In this document: positions 47,550 through 57,478 of the stretch, piece after piece
Layout: every line of letters starts with the position of its first letter
Numbering within the stretch: position 1 is the stretch's first letter
Assembly: GCA_001942415.1 (NCBI GenBank)
Contig: MKJX01000206.1
Location: forward strand, 84,542 to 148,541
Source of the DNA: Pseudonocardia sp. CNS-139
GTDB taxonomy: Bacteria; Actinomycetota; Actinomycetes; Mycobacteriales; Pseudonocardiaceae
DNA length: 64,000 nt
Direction: 5' to 3'
Position numbers and translations under genes: made by a program
The notes under the pieces: model-generated
Databases searched by the model: none
Seen by the model: the letters and a program-made list of their open reading frames with translations, nothing else
Told to the model about the DNA's origin: nothing

Positions 47550-48588
47550 ATGCGGTCGACCATCCCCCGCTCCGTGCCCCGGGCCGCCGCGATCCTCGCC
47601 GCGCTGCTCGCCGTCGCGCTCGCCGGTTGCGGCTCGGCCGCGCCCCCCGCCGACCCGGCGGGGACGGGATCGCGCACCGTCACCCACGCGCTGGGTGCCG
47701 CCGAGGTGCCCGCGGACCCCCGGCGGGTCGTCGCGCTCGACGAGTACTCGGCGATGAACGCCTACTCGCTCGGGATCGAGCCCGTCGCCGTCTTCGGCTC
47801 GTTCGGGTCGGAGATCTCCGCGACCGTGCTCGGCGAAGCCGGCATCACCGTCACCCCCGCGCCGACGCTGTTCCAGTCGCCCCCGATCGAGCAGATCGCC
47901 GGCCTGCGCCCCGCGTCGTGATCGTCAGCGGGGGCGAGGACCTGCGGGAGCTGTACGAGCGTCTCAGCGCCGTCGCGCCCGTCGTCGTGCTCCCGTACTA
48001 CGGCGCGACGTGGCAGGACGCTCTGCGCGCCACCGCGGAGGCGTTCGGCCGGGAACGGCGCGCCGCCGACCTGACCCGCAGCGTGGAGGCGCGGATCGCC
48101 GCGGTCCCGCCGACGGCCGCTCGATCTCCGTGATCGGCTCCTCGGGCGGGATGCTGTTCGCGCCCGGCCGGCGGACACCGGTGACCGCGGTGCTGCGCGA
48201 CGCCGGCTTCACCCGGCCGCCGGCCCAGGAGGCGCAGGGAGCCACCGACTCGGCGGTGCAGGTCATCCCGCTGTCCGCCGAGGTGCTCGCCGAGCACGAC
48301 GCCGACACGGTGCTCGTCCCCCAGGGCGCCTACTACGACGCGGCGGCCGTGCGCGCCGTCCCGACCTTCGCGCAGCTGCCCGCCGTCGTCCAGGGGCGGT
48401 CGCTGCAGGTCGACGGCGACATGTGGTTCGGCAACTTCGCCTTCGCGGTCGACTGGATCGTCACCGACCTGCAGGCCCTCGTCGCAGGTGCCGGCCAGGC
48501 CGGCATGGGGACCCCGGACCAGGCACTCGCCCGGTGGGCGGCCTTCGACGAGACGGTCGCCCCCGCCGATGACGGTCCGGCGGGCTAG
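47550..48588 (+). CDS. Siderophore-binding lipoprotein, FecB/FepB type (frameshifted)
   Basis: Periplasmic-binding-protein-like lipoprotein. Signal AAAILAALLAVALAGC (lipobox LAGC), then the fold of iron-siderophore binding proteins: ADPRRVVALDEYSAMNAYSLGIEPVAVFG, PPIEQIAGLRPDVVIVSGGEDL, LSAVAPVVVLPYYGATWQDALRATAEAFGRE, and AVQVIPLSAEVLAEHDADTVLVP. Frames change near 47918 and 48120. Restored length about 345 aa. It starts 3 bp after the ABC pair. Partnership of a FecB-type binding protein with an exporter-fold importer, without FecCD permeases, is unusual. Confidence 0.86.
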
Positions 48589-48621
48589 CGCCGATCCGGA
48601 CGACCGGCCACCGCCGGGCGG

Positions 48622-49023
48622 TCAGGGCGCCCAGTCGTGCTCCCGGTAGTCGGGGTGGGCCCGGTACGCGGCGGCGAGCTGGCGGCAGGTCCACTCCAGC
48701 CCGCGCAGTTCGAGCCGGTCCGGGTCCTCGCCGTCGGTGTGGGGCGGGGCGTGCGGATCGCCGGGGATCGGGCAGTGGCGACGTGCGGCCGCGCTGCGTC
48801 GCTCGGCCTCCTCGTAGCGGCGCACGACACGTCGCCGCTCGGCGGCCAGGAGCAGCAGGTCGTCGGCGACGGTGACCAGCGACAACCCGCCTGCGGTGCG
48901 GGCGTGGTCGATCGCCGCCTGCCCCTGTTCGGTCAGGATCCAGCTGAGCACGTCGTGCGCCCAGCGGGTGGTGTCGTCGAGGCGGGCGTGGAGGAACTCG
49001 GCCAGGGCCGGCCCACGGCTCAC
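48622..49023 (-). CDS. DUF6221 family protein
   Basis: Intact 133-aa protein from GTG 49023. Begins VSRGPALAEFLHARLDDTTRWAHDVLSW, has a central VADDLLLLAAERRRVVRRYEEAERR helix, and ends LRGLEWTCRQLAAAYRAHPDYREHDWAP, the typical C-terminus of this actinobacterial family. The family is uncharacterised and common in phage- and plasmid-rich genomes as well as chromosomes. It is divergent from the hydrolase gene at 49121. Confidence 0.78.
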   Translation of the reverse strand: MSRGPALAEFLHARLDDTTRWAHDVLSWILTEQGQAAIDHARTAGGLSLVTVADDLLLLAAERRRVVRRYEEAERRSAAARRHCPIPGDPHAPPHTDGEDPDRLELRGLEWTCRQLAAAYRAHPDYREHDWAP

Positions 49024-49078
49024 CGGGGGAAGGATAGTCAGGATGGCGGTCGGTGACGGTCTCGTGACCGAGCCGTGA

Positions 49079-49097
49079 TGAGGATAGCCTCGCCTTG
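49079..49097. promoter_or_regulatory. Iron box before the hydrolase gene
   Basis: TGAGGATAGCCTCGCCTTG matches 13 of 19 positions of the DtxR/IdeR consensus. It lies 24 bp upstream of ATG 49121 in the gap between two divergent genes. The surrounding siderophore transport genes support iron control, although its dyad is less regular than at 51369. Confidence 0.5.
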
Positions 49098-49120
49098 TCG
49101 GGGAGGACGGAGAACCCGCG

Positions 49121-49974
49121 ATGGGCCACACCGGAGCCGGCGGGCACCCGGAGGTGCTGGTGCTGGCGGACGGGCGGGAGCTCGAGTACTCCGTCGCCGG
49201 CCCGGTGCTCGGTGTTCCTGTCGTGTCGTTCCACGGGTTGCTGGGCGGGGCGACGATCGACGCCGACCACGAGGCGCTGTGCCGGCGGGTCGGCGCCCGG
49301 CTGATCACGGTGGCGCGTCCCGGCTACGGGCGGTCGACGCCGTCGGCCGGAACCGGGTCCGTCGCGGACGGCGTCGGGGACGTCCTGGAGCTGCTGGCGC
49401 ACCTTCGGGTGGACGCCTGCGTCGCGATCGGGGTCTCCGCCGGTGCGCCGCACGCGCTGGCCTTCGCCGCGCTCGCGGACCCGGTCCACACGACGATCGT
49501 GAGCGGACTCCCGCCGGTCTACCTCCGGCATGTCCGCGGCGGCTACGGCCCGGCCGCCCGGGCCGTGTTCGGGCTGCTGCGGGCGCCGGGCCCGGTGGGG
49601 CGGGCCGCTCGGCGGCTCTACACGCGGGTCCTGCTGACGGTCGCGCGCCGGCTGGTCCCCGGCGACCCGGCGCTGGCGGAGACCGCCGCCTCCGGCGGCG
49701 CGGGCCCGCAACGGGAGATGCTGCTGCAGCAGCGGCCGTGGGGCTTCGAGCTCGCCGCGGCGAGGAACGTGCGGTGGCTGCACGGGGACGCGGACACGGA
49801 GGTCCCGCTGGCGGCGGTCCGCCGCGCCGCGGCGGACCTCCCGGGCTGCACGCTGGAGGTGCGGCCCGGGATGGCGCACTTCCCGCCCGACGCGCAGTGG
49901 GACGAGATCTACCGTGCGGTCGTCGCCGCGGCCCACGATGACGCCGTTCCGGATACGCGCCGGAGGACGGCTGA
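49121..49974 (+). CDS. Alpha/beta hydrolase in siderophore block
   Basis: Hydrolase of about 280 aa: LEYSVAGPVLGVPVVSFHGLLGG (oxyanion HG), RLITVARPGYGRSTPSAG, VAIGVSAGAPHALAFAAL with the nucleophile Ser in GVSAGA, and LHGDADTEVPLAA before the final His (GMAHFPPDAQW). RBS GGAGG 12-16 bp upstream. The frame stays open past the natural end into the convergent exporter, so the 3' limit is approximate and a shift is likely near 49960. With an iron box upstream, a role in ferric-siderophore ester cleavage is possible but not shown. Confidence 0.78.
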
Positions 49975-49995
49975 CGCCTCGGCCGGTCCCGGGGA

Positions 49996-51235
49996 TCAGC
50001 CGCTTGCGCCGGGGGCCGGGCGGGGCGCCCCGCAGGGCCCGGAGCCGGCGGAGGCCCAGGGCGAGTGCGGCCGCGGCGACGCATCCGAGCAGCCCGTAGG
50101 CGGGCAGCGCCCACGCCGTGCCGACGGTGTGCGCGACCGCCCCGGCGACGACGGCGCCGACCGCCGTGCTGGAGATGACCTGGGACGTCCACAGCGCCGC
50201 GACCCGCCCGCGCATCGCGGGCGGGGTGTGGCCGAGCACGGTCGCGTAGCGCAGCACGTCCCCGGCCACCCGGGCCGCGCCGTGGGCGGCCAGCCCGAGG
50301 AAGGCCAGTGCGGGCACCGCCCCACAGCCCGGCCAGCACGAGCCCGAGCGACGCGATGGCGACGGTGCCGATCGCGACCGCGCCGACTCGACGCACGTGC
50401 CGGGTCCAGCCGCTGGTCAGCGAGCCGGCCAGGGCGCCGAGGCCGGGCGCGGCGTAGAGCAGGCCGAAGCCGGTCGGCCCGACGCCGAGCGCCTCGGCGT
50501 GCCCGGGGAGCAGGACCGCCCAGCCGGACAGCGCCGCCATCACGAGGCCGGCGAGGAGCGTGCCGCCCACGACGCCGTGGCCGCCCGCGAACCGGACGCC
50601 GCCGGTGACCTGGCGGTGGACCGCTCGCGCGGCCCCGGCGGCGGCGCCATCGCGGGCAGCCTGGTCAGCAGCAGCGTGGTCACGAGCGACGTCACCGCGC
50701 ACACCGCGTAGTTCGCGGGGATGCCGGCCAGCCCGATCAGCACGCCGCCGAGCGCGGGCCCGAGCACCGCGCCGATGTCGCTGGTCAGGGCCACGAGCGC
50801 GCCTGCTGCGGGCAGGTCGTCCTCCCCGACGAGCGAGGGGGTGGCCGCGGTGAGGGCGGTGCCGGACACGCCGCCGGCCATCCCGTCGACCACCCCGCAG
50901 ACGACGATCAGCCACAGCTGCGGCGCGGGCAGGACCGCGTTCAGCGCCAGCACCGCGAAACCCGCGGTGGCAACGGCTCGTGCCGCGACGATCAGCCGCT
51001 GCCGGTCGTGCCGGTCGGCGAGCACGCCGCCGATCAGCGTGCCGGCGAACGCACTGACGCCGACCACCGCGGTGATCGTGGCGACCCCGGTCGTCGAGCC
51101 GGTGAGCTCGTAGACCTGCAGCGGCACCGCGACGATCAGGAACCCCAGCCCGACAACCGACACCGCCCGCGCCGCGAAGGCCGCCCGGAACGGGCTCGCC
51201 CGCAGGGGTGTCAGGTCGAGCAGGATCCGGCTCAC
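49996..51235 (-). CDS. MFS exporter, EntS-like (frameshifted)
   Basis: Twelve-helix major facilitator protein. The N-terminus (SPFRAAFAARAVSVVGLGFLIVAVPLQVYELTGSTTGVATI, then GGVLADRHDRQRLIVAAR) closely follows the pattern of the enterobactin exporter EntS. Frames change near 50640 and 50325; helices continue GGTLLAGLVMAALSGWAVLL and ALAFLGLAAHGAARVAGDVLRY. About 410 aa restored; the exact C-terminus is unclear. GTG 51235. Its promoter region is shared with the Rieske operon and contains the iron box at 51369. Predicted to export a siderophore or related chelator. Confidence 0.8.
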
Positions 51236-51368
51236 GTCGCTCTCCCACGGGTCCGACCTGCGGTGTCTCCCCGGCCCCGCGCGCGTCCCGGTGCTGTGTC
51301 ACACAGGGATGTCACGGGGGGACACGGGGGCGCCATCCGCGGGTAACACGGCCGATGTAATGTCCGAT

Positions 51369-51387
51369 GATGGTTAGGCTAGCCTAT
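51369..51387. promoter_or_regulatory. Iron box between EntS-like exporter and Rieske operon
   Basis: GATGGTTAGGCTAGCCTAT matches 14 of 19 consensus positions and contains the perfect palindrome TAGGCTAGCCTA. It lies 45 bp before GTG 51432 and 134 bp upstream of the exporter start, so it could repress both directions. The 13-mer AATGTCCGATGAT at 51359-51371 overlaps it and is identical to the one at 24236-24248. Confidence 0.75.
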
Positions 51388-51431
51388 CTCGTGGGACGCC
51401 GGGCGTCCGGCCACGTCGAGGGAGTCGCCCC

Positions 51432-52790
51432 GTGCTGAGCGCTGAGGACAACACGCTGTTGACCCGCACCGGGCGTGGGACCCCGATGGGTGAGCTGTTG
51501 CGCCGGTTCTGGGTGCCGGCGTTGCTGTCGAGCGAGGTTCCCGAACCGGACGGGGCGCCGGTGCGGGTGCGGATCCTGGGCGAGGACCTGGTCGCCTTCC
51601 GCGACACCCGGGGACGCGTCGGGCTCCTGGACGCCTACTGCCCGCACCGCGGCGCGCCGCTGTTCTTCGGGCGCAACGAGGAGTGCGGGCTGCGCTGCGC
51701 CTACCACGGGTGGAAGTTCGACCTGGACGGGCGGTGCCTGGACATGCCGAACGAGCCGCCGGAGAGCACCTTCCGGCACCGGGTGCGGACCACCGCGTAC
51801 CCGACTCGCGAGGCGGGCGGTCTGGTCTGGGCCTACCTCGGGCCGCCGGGCCCGCGGCCGCAGATGCCGGGCCTGGAATGGCTCGCGGTACCCGCCTCCC
51901 ACGTGCACGTGGACAAGTACCTGGTGGAGTCGAACTACCTGCAGGCGCTGGAGGGTGACCACGACTCCAGCCACGCCTCGATCCTGCACAGCACGCTGGA
52001 GAACTCCATCACCGACGAGTGGCTCGCCGCCCGCACCCGGTTCAACCGGGCGCACATGGCCGACAAGGCGCCGCGGCTGTTCGTCGTCGACACCGACTAC
52101 GGCCTGATGACCGGGGCCCGCCGCAACGCCGGTGACGGGCTCTATCTCTGGCGGCTCGTGTCGTGGCTGGTGCCGTTCTACTCGCTGATCGCCCAGGAGC
52201 CGGGCAACTCGCTGATCCTCAACGTGCGCGTGCCGGTCGACGACGACAACAGCTGGTTCTACCGCGTGCACTACCACCCGCTGCGGCCGCTGGCGGCCGA
52301 CGAGCGGGCCGCGTTGACGGCCATCGGCTCGGTGAACGCCGAGGTGATCCCCGGGACCTTCCGGTGCGTGGAGAACCTCGACAACGACTACCTGATCGAT
52401 CGCGAGCAGCAGCGGACACGCACGTTCAGCGGCATCCGGAGCATCCCCGCGCAGGACCGCGCAGTGTCCGAGCGGATGGCGCCCGTGCCCGGGCATCCCG
52501 GCATCGCCGACCGCAGCCGCGAGCACCTCGGCAGCGCGGACGCCACGATCATCCGCATCCGCCGGCTGCTGCTGCGGGCGGTGCGCGACCTGCAGGCCGG
52601 GACCGCGCCCGCCGCGGCCGCCGACGGGGCCCGCTACCGGGTGCGGGCCCCCGCGCTCGTGCTGCCCGAGGAGATGGCGTTCGAGGCGGGTGCCGCGCCG
52701 TACCTGCACGGGGACCTGTGGGAGCCCCAGGATCTCGACGCGATCGCGGCCGCCGCCGCGCCGGCGCGCACACCGGCGGGCCCGGCGTGA
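51432..52790 (+). CDS. Rieske oxygenase, phthalate 4,5-dioxygenase-like alpha subunit
   Basis: Intact 452-aa protein. Rieske ligands CPHRG and CAYHGWKF near residues 70-95. Mononuclear iron motif EGDHDSSHASILHS (D-x-x-H, then H), with NYLQALE upstream as in phthalate-4,5-dioxygenase-type enzymes. C-terminal ERMAPVPGHPGIADRSREHLGSAD...IRIRRLLLRAV matches the LigXa-like tail of that group. These enzymes often demethylate or hydroxylate aromatic acids and need a separate reductase, not seen here. GTG 51432 lies 45 bp after an iron box, an unusual control for this family. The stop overlaps the next gene (GTGA). Confidence 0.9.
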   Translation: MLSAEDNTLLTRTGRGTPMGELLRRFWVPALLSSEVPEPDGAPVRVRILGEDLVAFRDTRGRVGLLDAYCPHRGAPLFFGRNEECGLRCAYHGWKFDLDGRCLDMPNEPPESTFRHRVRTTAYPTREAGGLVWAYLGPPGPRPQMPGLEWLAVPASHVHVDKYLVESNYLQALEGDHDSSHASILHSTLENSITDEWLAARTRFNRAHMADKAPRLFVVDTDYGLMTGARRNAGDGLYLWRLVSWLVPFYSLIAQEPGNSLILNVRVPVDDDNSWFYRVHYHPLRPLAADERAALTAIGSVNAEVIPGTFRCVENLDNDYLIDREQQRTRTFSGIRSIPAQDRAVSERMAPVPGHPGIADRSREHLGSADATIIRIRRLLLRAVRDLQAGTAPAAAADGARYRVRAPALVLPEEMAFEAGAAPYLHGDLWEPQDLDAIAAAAAPARTPAGPA

Positions 52791-53140
52791 CGGCCGGCGT
52801 CCGGAACGGCGTCGACAGCGGCGCCGCCGGGCTGTCGTTGGACGGTCTTCTCGCCGTGCCCTACGTCCTGGAGGTCACCTCGGTGCCCGGCCCGGACGGG
52901 GAGTGGGTGCGCCGAGCGGAGTTCGTCGAGCTGGCGGGCTGCGTGGCCACCTCGCGTCGGTGCTCGCGGCGATCGAGGCCGCGGAGCTGGCCCGCGTGCG
53001 GCTGCTGCTGCGGACCTGGGGCGACGGTGGCGCGCCGCCGGCGCCCCGGCCGCCGCTGGCCGGGTTCGACGTCCACGGCGAGATCCGCCGGATGGGCCTC
53101 TGGGCGGAGTACCTCGACGCGCGACGACGGCGGGTGCGCG

Positions 53141-53154
<14 letters not shown>
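52787..53154 (+). CDS. Small protein of unknown function (frameshifted)
   Basis: About 120 aa from GTG 52787. Reads GLSLDGLLAVPYVLEVTSVPGPDGEWVRRAEFVELAGCVATS, then after a shift near 52953 SVLAAIEAAELARVRLLLRTWGDGGAPPAPRPPLAGFDVHGEIRRMGLWAEYLD. I do not recognise the family. No signal or membrane segment. It overlaps the Rieske gene by 4 bp and the ATPase by 14 bp, so it belongs to the operon. The LEV..., FVELAGC and ARVRLLLR segments look like a conserved alpha-beta domain, perhaps an accessory to the oxygenase. Confidence 0.65.
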
Positions 53155-53925
<771 letters not shown>

Positions 53926-53926
53926 G

Positions 53927-54781
53927 GTGGTTGCTCCGCTGCGCGTCGCACCGCCCGCACGGGCCGGCGACCCCGACGCCGACCCCGACGCCGCCACGGC
54001 CGTCCGGCGCGGGACCCGGCGCGCCCGGGCGGGTGCGGCGTGGCTGCCGCTGTGCTCGGTGCTGGCCGGGCTGGGCTCTGGCAGCTCGTCGGCACGCTCG
54101 AGCTCGTCGACCCGCTGTTCCTGCCCTCCCTCGGCGACACGCTCGCGCGGCTGGGCAGCGATCTGGTGTCCGGTGGCCTGCCGGCCGACCTGGCCGCCAG
54201 CGCCGTTCCGTTCGCGATCGGGGTCGCGGTGGCGGTCGTCGCGGGGTGCGTGATCGGCCTGGCGATGGGCGGCAACGAGGTGCTCGACCGGGTGCTCGGG
54301 CCGTGGGTGCTGGCGTTCAACGCGATCCCGCGCATCGCGTTCGTGCCGATCTTCATCCTGGTGTTCGGCCTCGGGATGGAGGGCAAGACCGCGGTGGTCG
54401 TCGCGTCGGCGGTGTTCCCGATGGCGCTCACGATGCGTTCGGGCGTGCGCAGCGTCGATCCGGAGCTGATCGAGATGGCCCGCTCGTTCCGCGCGTCCCG
54501 GTGGCTGCTGTTGCGGCGGGTCGTGCTGCCCTCGACCCTGCCGTTCTTCGTCTCCGGGTTCCGGATCACGGTCGCGCTCGCGGTGATCGGCGAGGTCGTG
54601 GCCGAGTTCTTCTCCTCCACGCCGGCATCGGCTACCGCCTGAACGTGGCCGGCCAGACCTACGACGTCCCCGAGGTCTACGCCATGATCGTCGTTCTCGC
54701 GGTCGTCGGGATCGCGCTGGCGCAGTGCGTCGCGCTGCTGGAGCGGCGGATCCGCCGCTGGCACGGACCCACCGAGCTCTG
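53927..54781 (+). CDS. ABC transporter permease, SsuC/TauC type (frameshifted)
   Basis: Single-domain permease, about 284 aa. After a soluble N-terminus, helices include LAASAVPFAIGVAVAVVAGCVIGLAMGG and VFPMALTMRSGV. The EAA loop is PELIEMARSFRASRWLLLRRVVLPSTLPFFVSGF. Frames change near 54070 and 54625, the second before GIGYRLNVAGQTYDVPEVYAMIVVLAVVG. Starts at GTG 53927. Unlike the permease at 34329 it has one domain and should act as a homodimer. Confidence 0.87.
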
Positions 54782-54843
54782 ACCCCCGTCGCAGCTCTGG
54801 CCCCCTGCACGACCGACCCCTCACGAAGGAGGGCACGCGTCCC

Positions 54844-55971
54844 ATGACGCCTTCCCGCCGCCGACCCGCCGCCGCTCTCGTGCTGACCGCCGCCCTCGCG
54901 CTGGCCGGTTGCGCGACCGGCGGGCCCGCACCCGCCCCCGACGCCCGCCCGGCCGCGGCCGGTCCCGTCTCCTACCCGGCCGACGGTCCGTGCCCGCCGC
55001 TGGCCGAACGCGCCCGGCTCAGCATGCCCGCGGTCGCGACGTCGGCATCCAGCAGCTGGATGTACGTCGCGCAGGCCCGCGGGCTGTTCGCCGCCTGCGG
55101 GCTCGACGTGGAGATCACCCAGGCGAACACCTCCGCCCAGACGTCCGCGTACCTGGCCGGCGAGCTGCCGATCGCGGTCGTCGGGGGCGGGACGCCCGGT
55201 GCGATCGCCGCCACCGGCCGGCCGCTGGCCGTGCTCGCCGTGCTGGGCAACGCCCCGGTCTTCTCGATGCTCGCCCGCACGCCCGTGACCTCGGCCGCGG
55301 ACGTGCGCGGGGCGACCATCGGAGTGCTCTCCCCGGTCGACGGCACGAACAAGGTGGCCCACTACTACCTGGGCCAGCAGGGCGTGCCGGCCGGCGAGGT
55401 GACCTTCGCCTACCTGAACACGATGCCGAACGTCGTCGCCGCGCTGGAGTCGGGCGCGGTCGACCTCGCCGTGCTGTCCGCGCCGAGCGCCGACATCCAG
55501 GAGTTCCGCGGCATGGTGCGCGTCGCCGACTTCCACGAGGCGCCGATCGACAACCCGGCCAACGCGGTGATCGCCGAGCCGACCTGGCTGGCCGAGCACC
55601 CGGACGTGGCCGCCAACCTGCTGCGGGCGGTCCTCGCCGGCGTCTACCAGGTGCAGGCCGACCCCCAGGCCGGCTCGCCGGTGATCGCGCAGGCGCTCGG
55701 CATCGACCCCGCCACCCCGGAGGGCGCGGCGGCGATGGCGGGGGTGCAGCGCACGGTGCACTTCGCCTACCGCCCGGTCCGGGACATCCTCACGGTCGAC
55801 GCACCGACCGTCGAGCTGTTCCGCAGCACCGCCCCGCCCGAGATCGCCGACCGGCTCCGCGAGCGGGACATGACCGAGCTGCTGCCCACCCCCGACGTCG
55901 GCGCCGGTCTGGCCGCGGACGGCTTCGCGGCCCACCTCGAACGGCTCTACGGCCCGCTGCCCGCAGGGTGA
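54844..55971 (+). CDS. ABC transporter substrate-binding lipoprotein, NMT1/SsuA type
   Basis: Intact 375-aa lipoprotein. Signal ALVLTAALALAGC, RBS GAAGGAGGG before ATG 54844. The fold shows SMPAVATSASSSWMYVAQARGLFAACGLDVEI, AYLAGELPIAVVGGGTPGAIAAT, ADVRGATIGVLSPVDGTNKVAHYYL and ANAVIAEPTWLAEHPDVAANLLRAVL. It would deliver an organic anion, possibly the Rieske substrate, to the importer encoded upstream. The next gene, LysR on the minus strand, is broken. Confidence 0.9.
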   Translation: MTPSRRRPAAALVLTAALALAGCATGGPAPAPDARPAAAGPVSYPADGPCPPLAERARLSMPAVATSASSSWMYVAQARGLFAACGLDVEITQANTSAQTSAYLAGELPIAVVGGGTPGAIAATGRPLAVLAVLGNAPVFSMLARTPVTSAADVRGATIGVLSPVDGTNKVAHYYLGQQGVPAGEVTFAYLNTMPNVVAALESGAVDLAVLSAPSADIQEFRGMVRVADFHEAPIDNPANAVIAEPTWLAEHPDVAANLLRAVLAGVYQVQADPQAGSPVIAQALGIDPATPEGAAAMAGVQRTVHFAYRPVRDILTVDAPTVELFRSTAPPEIADRLRERDMTELLPTPDVGAGLAADGFAAHLERLYGPLPAG

Positions 55972-56033
55972 ACCGTTCGGGCCGGCACCGGTTCTGACCC
56001 ACAGGTGGTCGCAGCGGACATGACCGGCCGGGA

Positions 56034-56862
56034 TCAGGCCGGGTCGCGTCGGGTCGGCGGCGCCAGTACCCGGGTCCGAGCACGTCGGGCTCGGGAGTGG
56101 ACAGCGCGGATCGCAGGAACCGCTGCATCACCGGCGAGTCCTCGTCGGGTCGCCAGAGCGCGGCCGTCTCGACGACGGCCGTGTGCTGGCGCAGCTGCCG
56201 CGCGACCAGCCCCTTCCAGGTCAGCGCCATGTACTGCGCGGGCAGCAGGGTGACTCCCGCGCCGGCCTCGACGAGGGCGAGCGCATGCATGATCGAACCC
56301 GCCTCGTGGGGGCTCCGGTGTCCGTGGCGATGTCCTTCCACACCGCCCGGGTATGGGCGGCGAAGCCCTCCCCCGCGGCGTCGGTGAGGACGACGCGTGG
56401 CCCGTGCAGGCTCGCGAGGTCGACCCGCTCGTCCGACGCCGCCGGATGTCCTTCCGGGAGCACGGCGACGAGCGGCTCCCGGGCGACCACCGCGACCTCC
56501 AGCCCCTGCGCCCGGCCGCGGATGTGCCGGGTGCCGCCCGGAACCGCCGGCGGGAGGTGCAGGAGCCCGGCGTGCGCCTCGCGATGGTGCACCCGGTCGA
56601 CCACGTCGATGTCGGAGACCTCGCTGAGCAGGAGGTCGACGTCCGGGCCCGACGTGGCGCTGTCGGTCAGGTGCGGCAGCAGCCGTGGCGACACGGTGTG
56701 GCCCACCGCCACGTGCAGCGTGCCCCGCGTGCCCGAACCATGTCGGTGGTGGCCGCGAGGTCGGCGAAGTGCCGCCGAGTGCGTTCGGCGAGCAGCCGCC
56801 CGGCCGCGGTCAGATCCACCCCCCGCTCGTGCCGGACCAGGAGCGCCGTCGGGCTGCCGCTG
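56034..56862 (-). pseudogene. LysR-family regulator, N-terminus lost at an IS remnant
   Basis: The open parts read, in order, LLVRHERGVDLTAAGRLLAERTRRHFADLAATTD (the end of a LysR helix-turn-helix region), GTLHVAVGHTVSPRLLPHL, EPLVAVLPEGHPAASDERVDLASLHGPRVVLTDAAGEGF, and IMHALALVEAGAGVTLLPAQY, in three frames (shifts near 56740 and 56310). The first 30-35 residues, including most of the DNA-binding helix, are missing exactly where the istB fragment begins, near 56850. It faces the Rieske/ABC operon tail to tail and was probably its regulator. Without the helix-turn-helix it cannot work. Confidence 0.78.
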
Positions 56863-57255
56863 TGTCTGACCGGTGACTCCGGCACCGGGAAGTCGCACCT
56901 GCTCATCGCGCTGGGGACCGAGGCCACGATGGCCGGCCACCGGGTCATGTACACCCTGGCCACGAAGCTGGTCAACGAACTCGTCGAAGCCGCCGACGAC
57001 AAGATCCTGTCCAAGACCATCGCCCGCTACGGCCGCGTCGACCTGCTGTTCCAGGTCCTCACCGAACGCGAGGAGAAGAACTCCGTCGCGATCGACCTTC
57101 ACCGACCCGAGACTCTGCGCTGCGATCGTGGACCGGCTCACCTTCGGCGGCAACATCATCGAGGCCGGCACCGACTCCTACCGCCTCCCGCAGCCGGGCC
57201 CGCATCGACAGCGACGCCGGCAGCTGATCCCGCTGCTGCGTCCAGGGTGAACTGA
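56847..57255 (+). mobile_element. Decayed IS21-type istB remnant
   Basis: Encodes part of the IstB ATPase: GLPLCLTGDSGTGKSHLLIALGTEA (Walker A), YTLATKLVNELVEAADDKILSKTIARYGRVDLL, then directly FQVLTEREEKNSVAI, and in another frame TFTDPRLCAAIVDRLTFGGNIIEAGTDSYRL. The N-terminus is missing. The segment with Walker B (normally IDELGY) between DLL and FQVL is deleted, as is the SNESF region before TFTD. No istA or terminal repeats are seen. It is a dead fragment that marks an old insertion into the LysR gene. Confidence 0.8.
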
Positions 57256-57360
57256 TCGCGTCGGCACAGCCCGTTCGCAGCGGGTCTACAGCCACACCTT
57301 CGTCAAGCCCACCCCCGACCAGCGCTCAACCATCCACCCGCAACACCCGCAATACTTGAC

Positions 57361-57389
57361 TTGCAAGCAAGGAAACCTCTACCTATGAT
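57361..57389 (+). promoter_or_regulatory. Sigma-70-type promoter of hsp20
   Basis: TTGCAA (57361-57366), 17-bp spacer, TATGAT (57384-57389), in an AT-rich patch 90 bp upstream of ATG 57479. The -35 box overlaps the palindrome CTTGCAAG (57359-57366) and adjacent CTTG/CAAG half-sites that recall the HspR-type inverted repeat (CTTGAGT/ACTCAAG) in shorter form. Heat-shock control by a MerR/HspR-like protein is possible, and such a gene lies at 58791. Confidence 0.6.
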
Positions 57390-57478
57390 TGCAGATACCT
57401 GGAGCGGCCTAGGGTCACCTCTCGGGTCGCACCAGAGCATCGCCGCCTTGTCGTCGATCATGAAGGGAGTGGCCTGCG

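Noticed and set aside
57059..57295. Minus-strand frame opposite istB
   Set aside because: Shadow of the istB remnant; no independent support.
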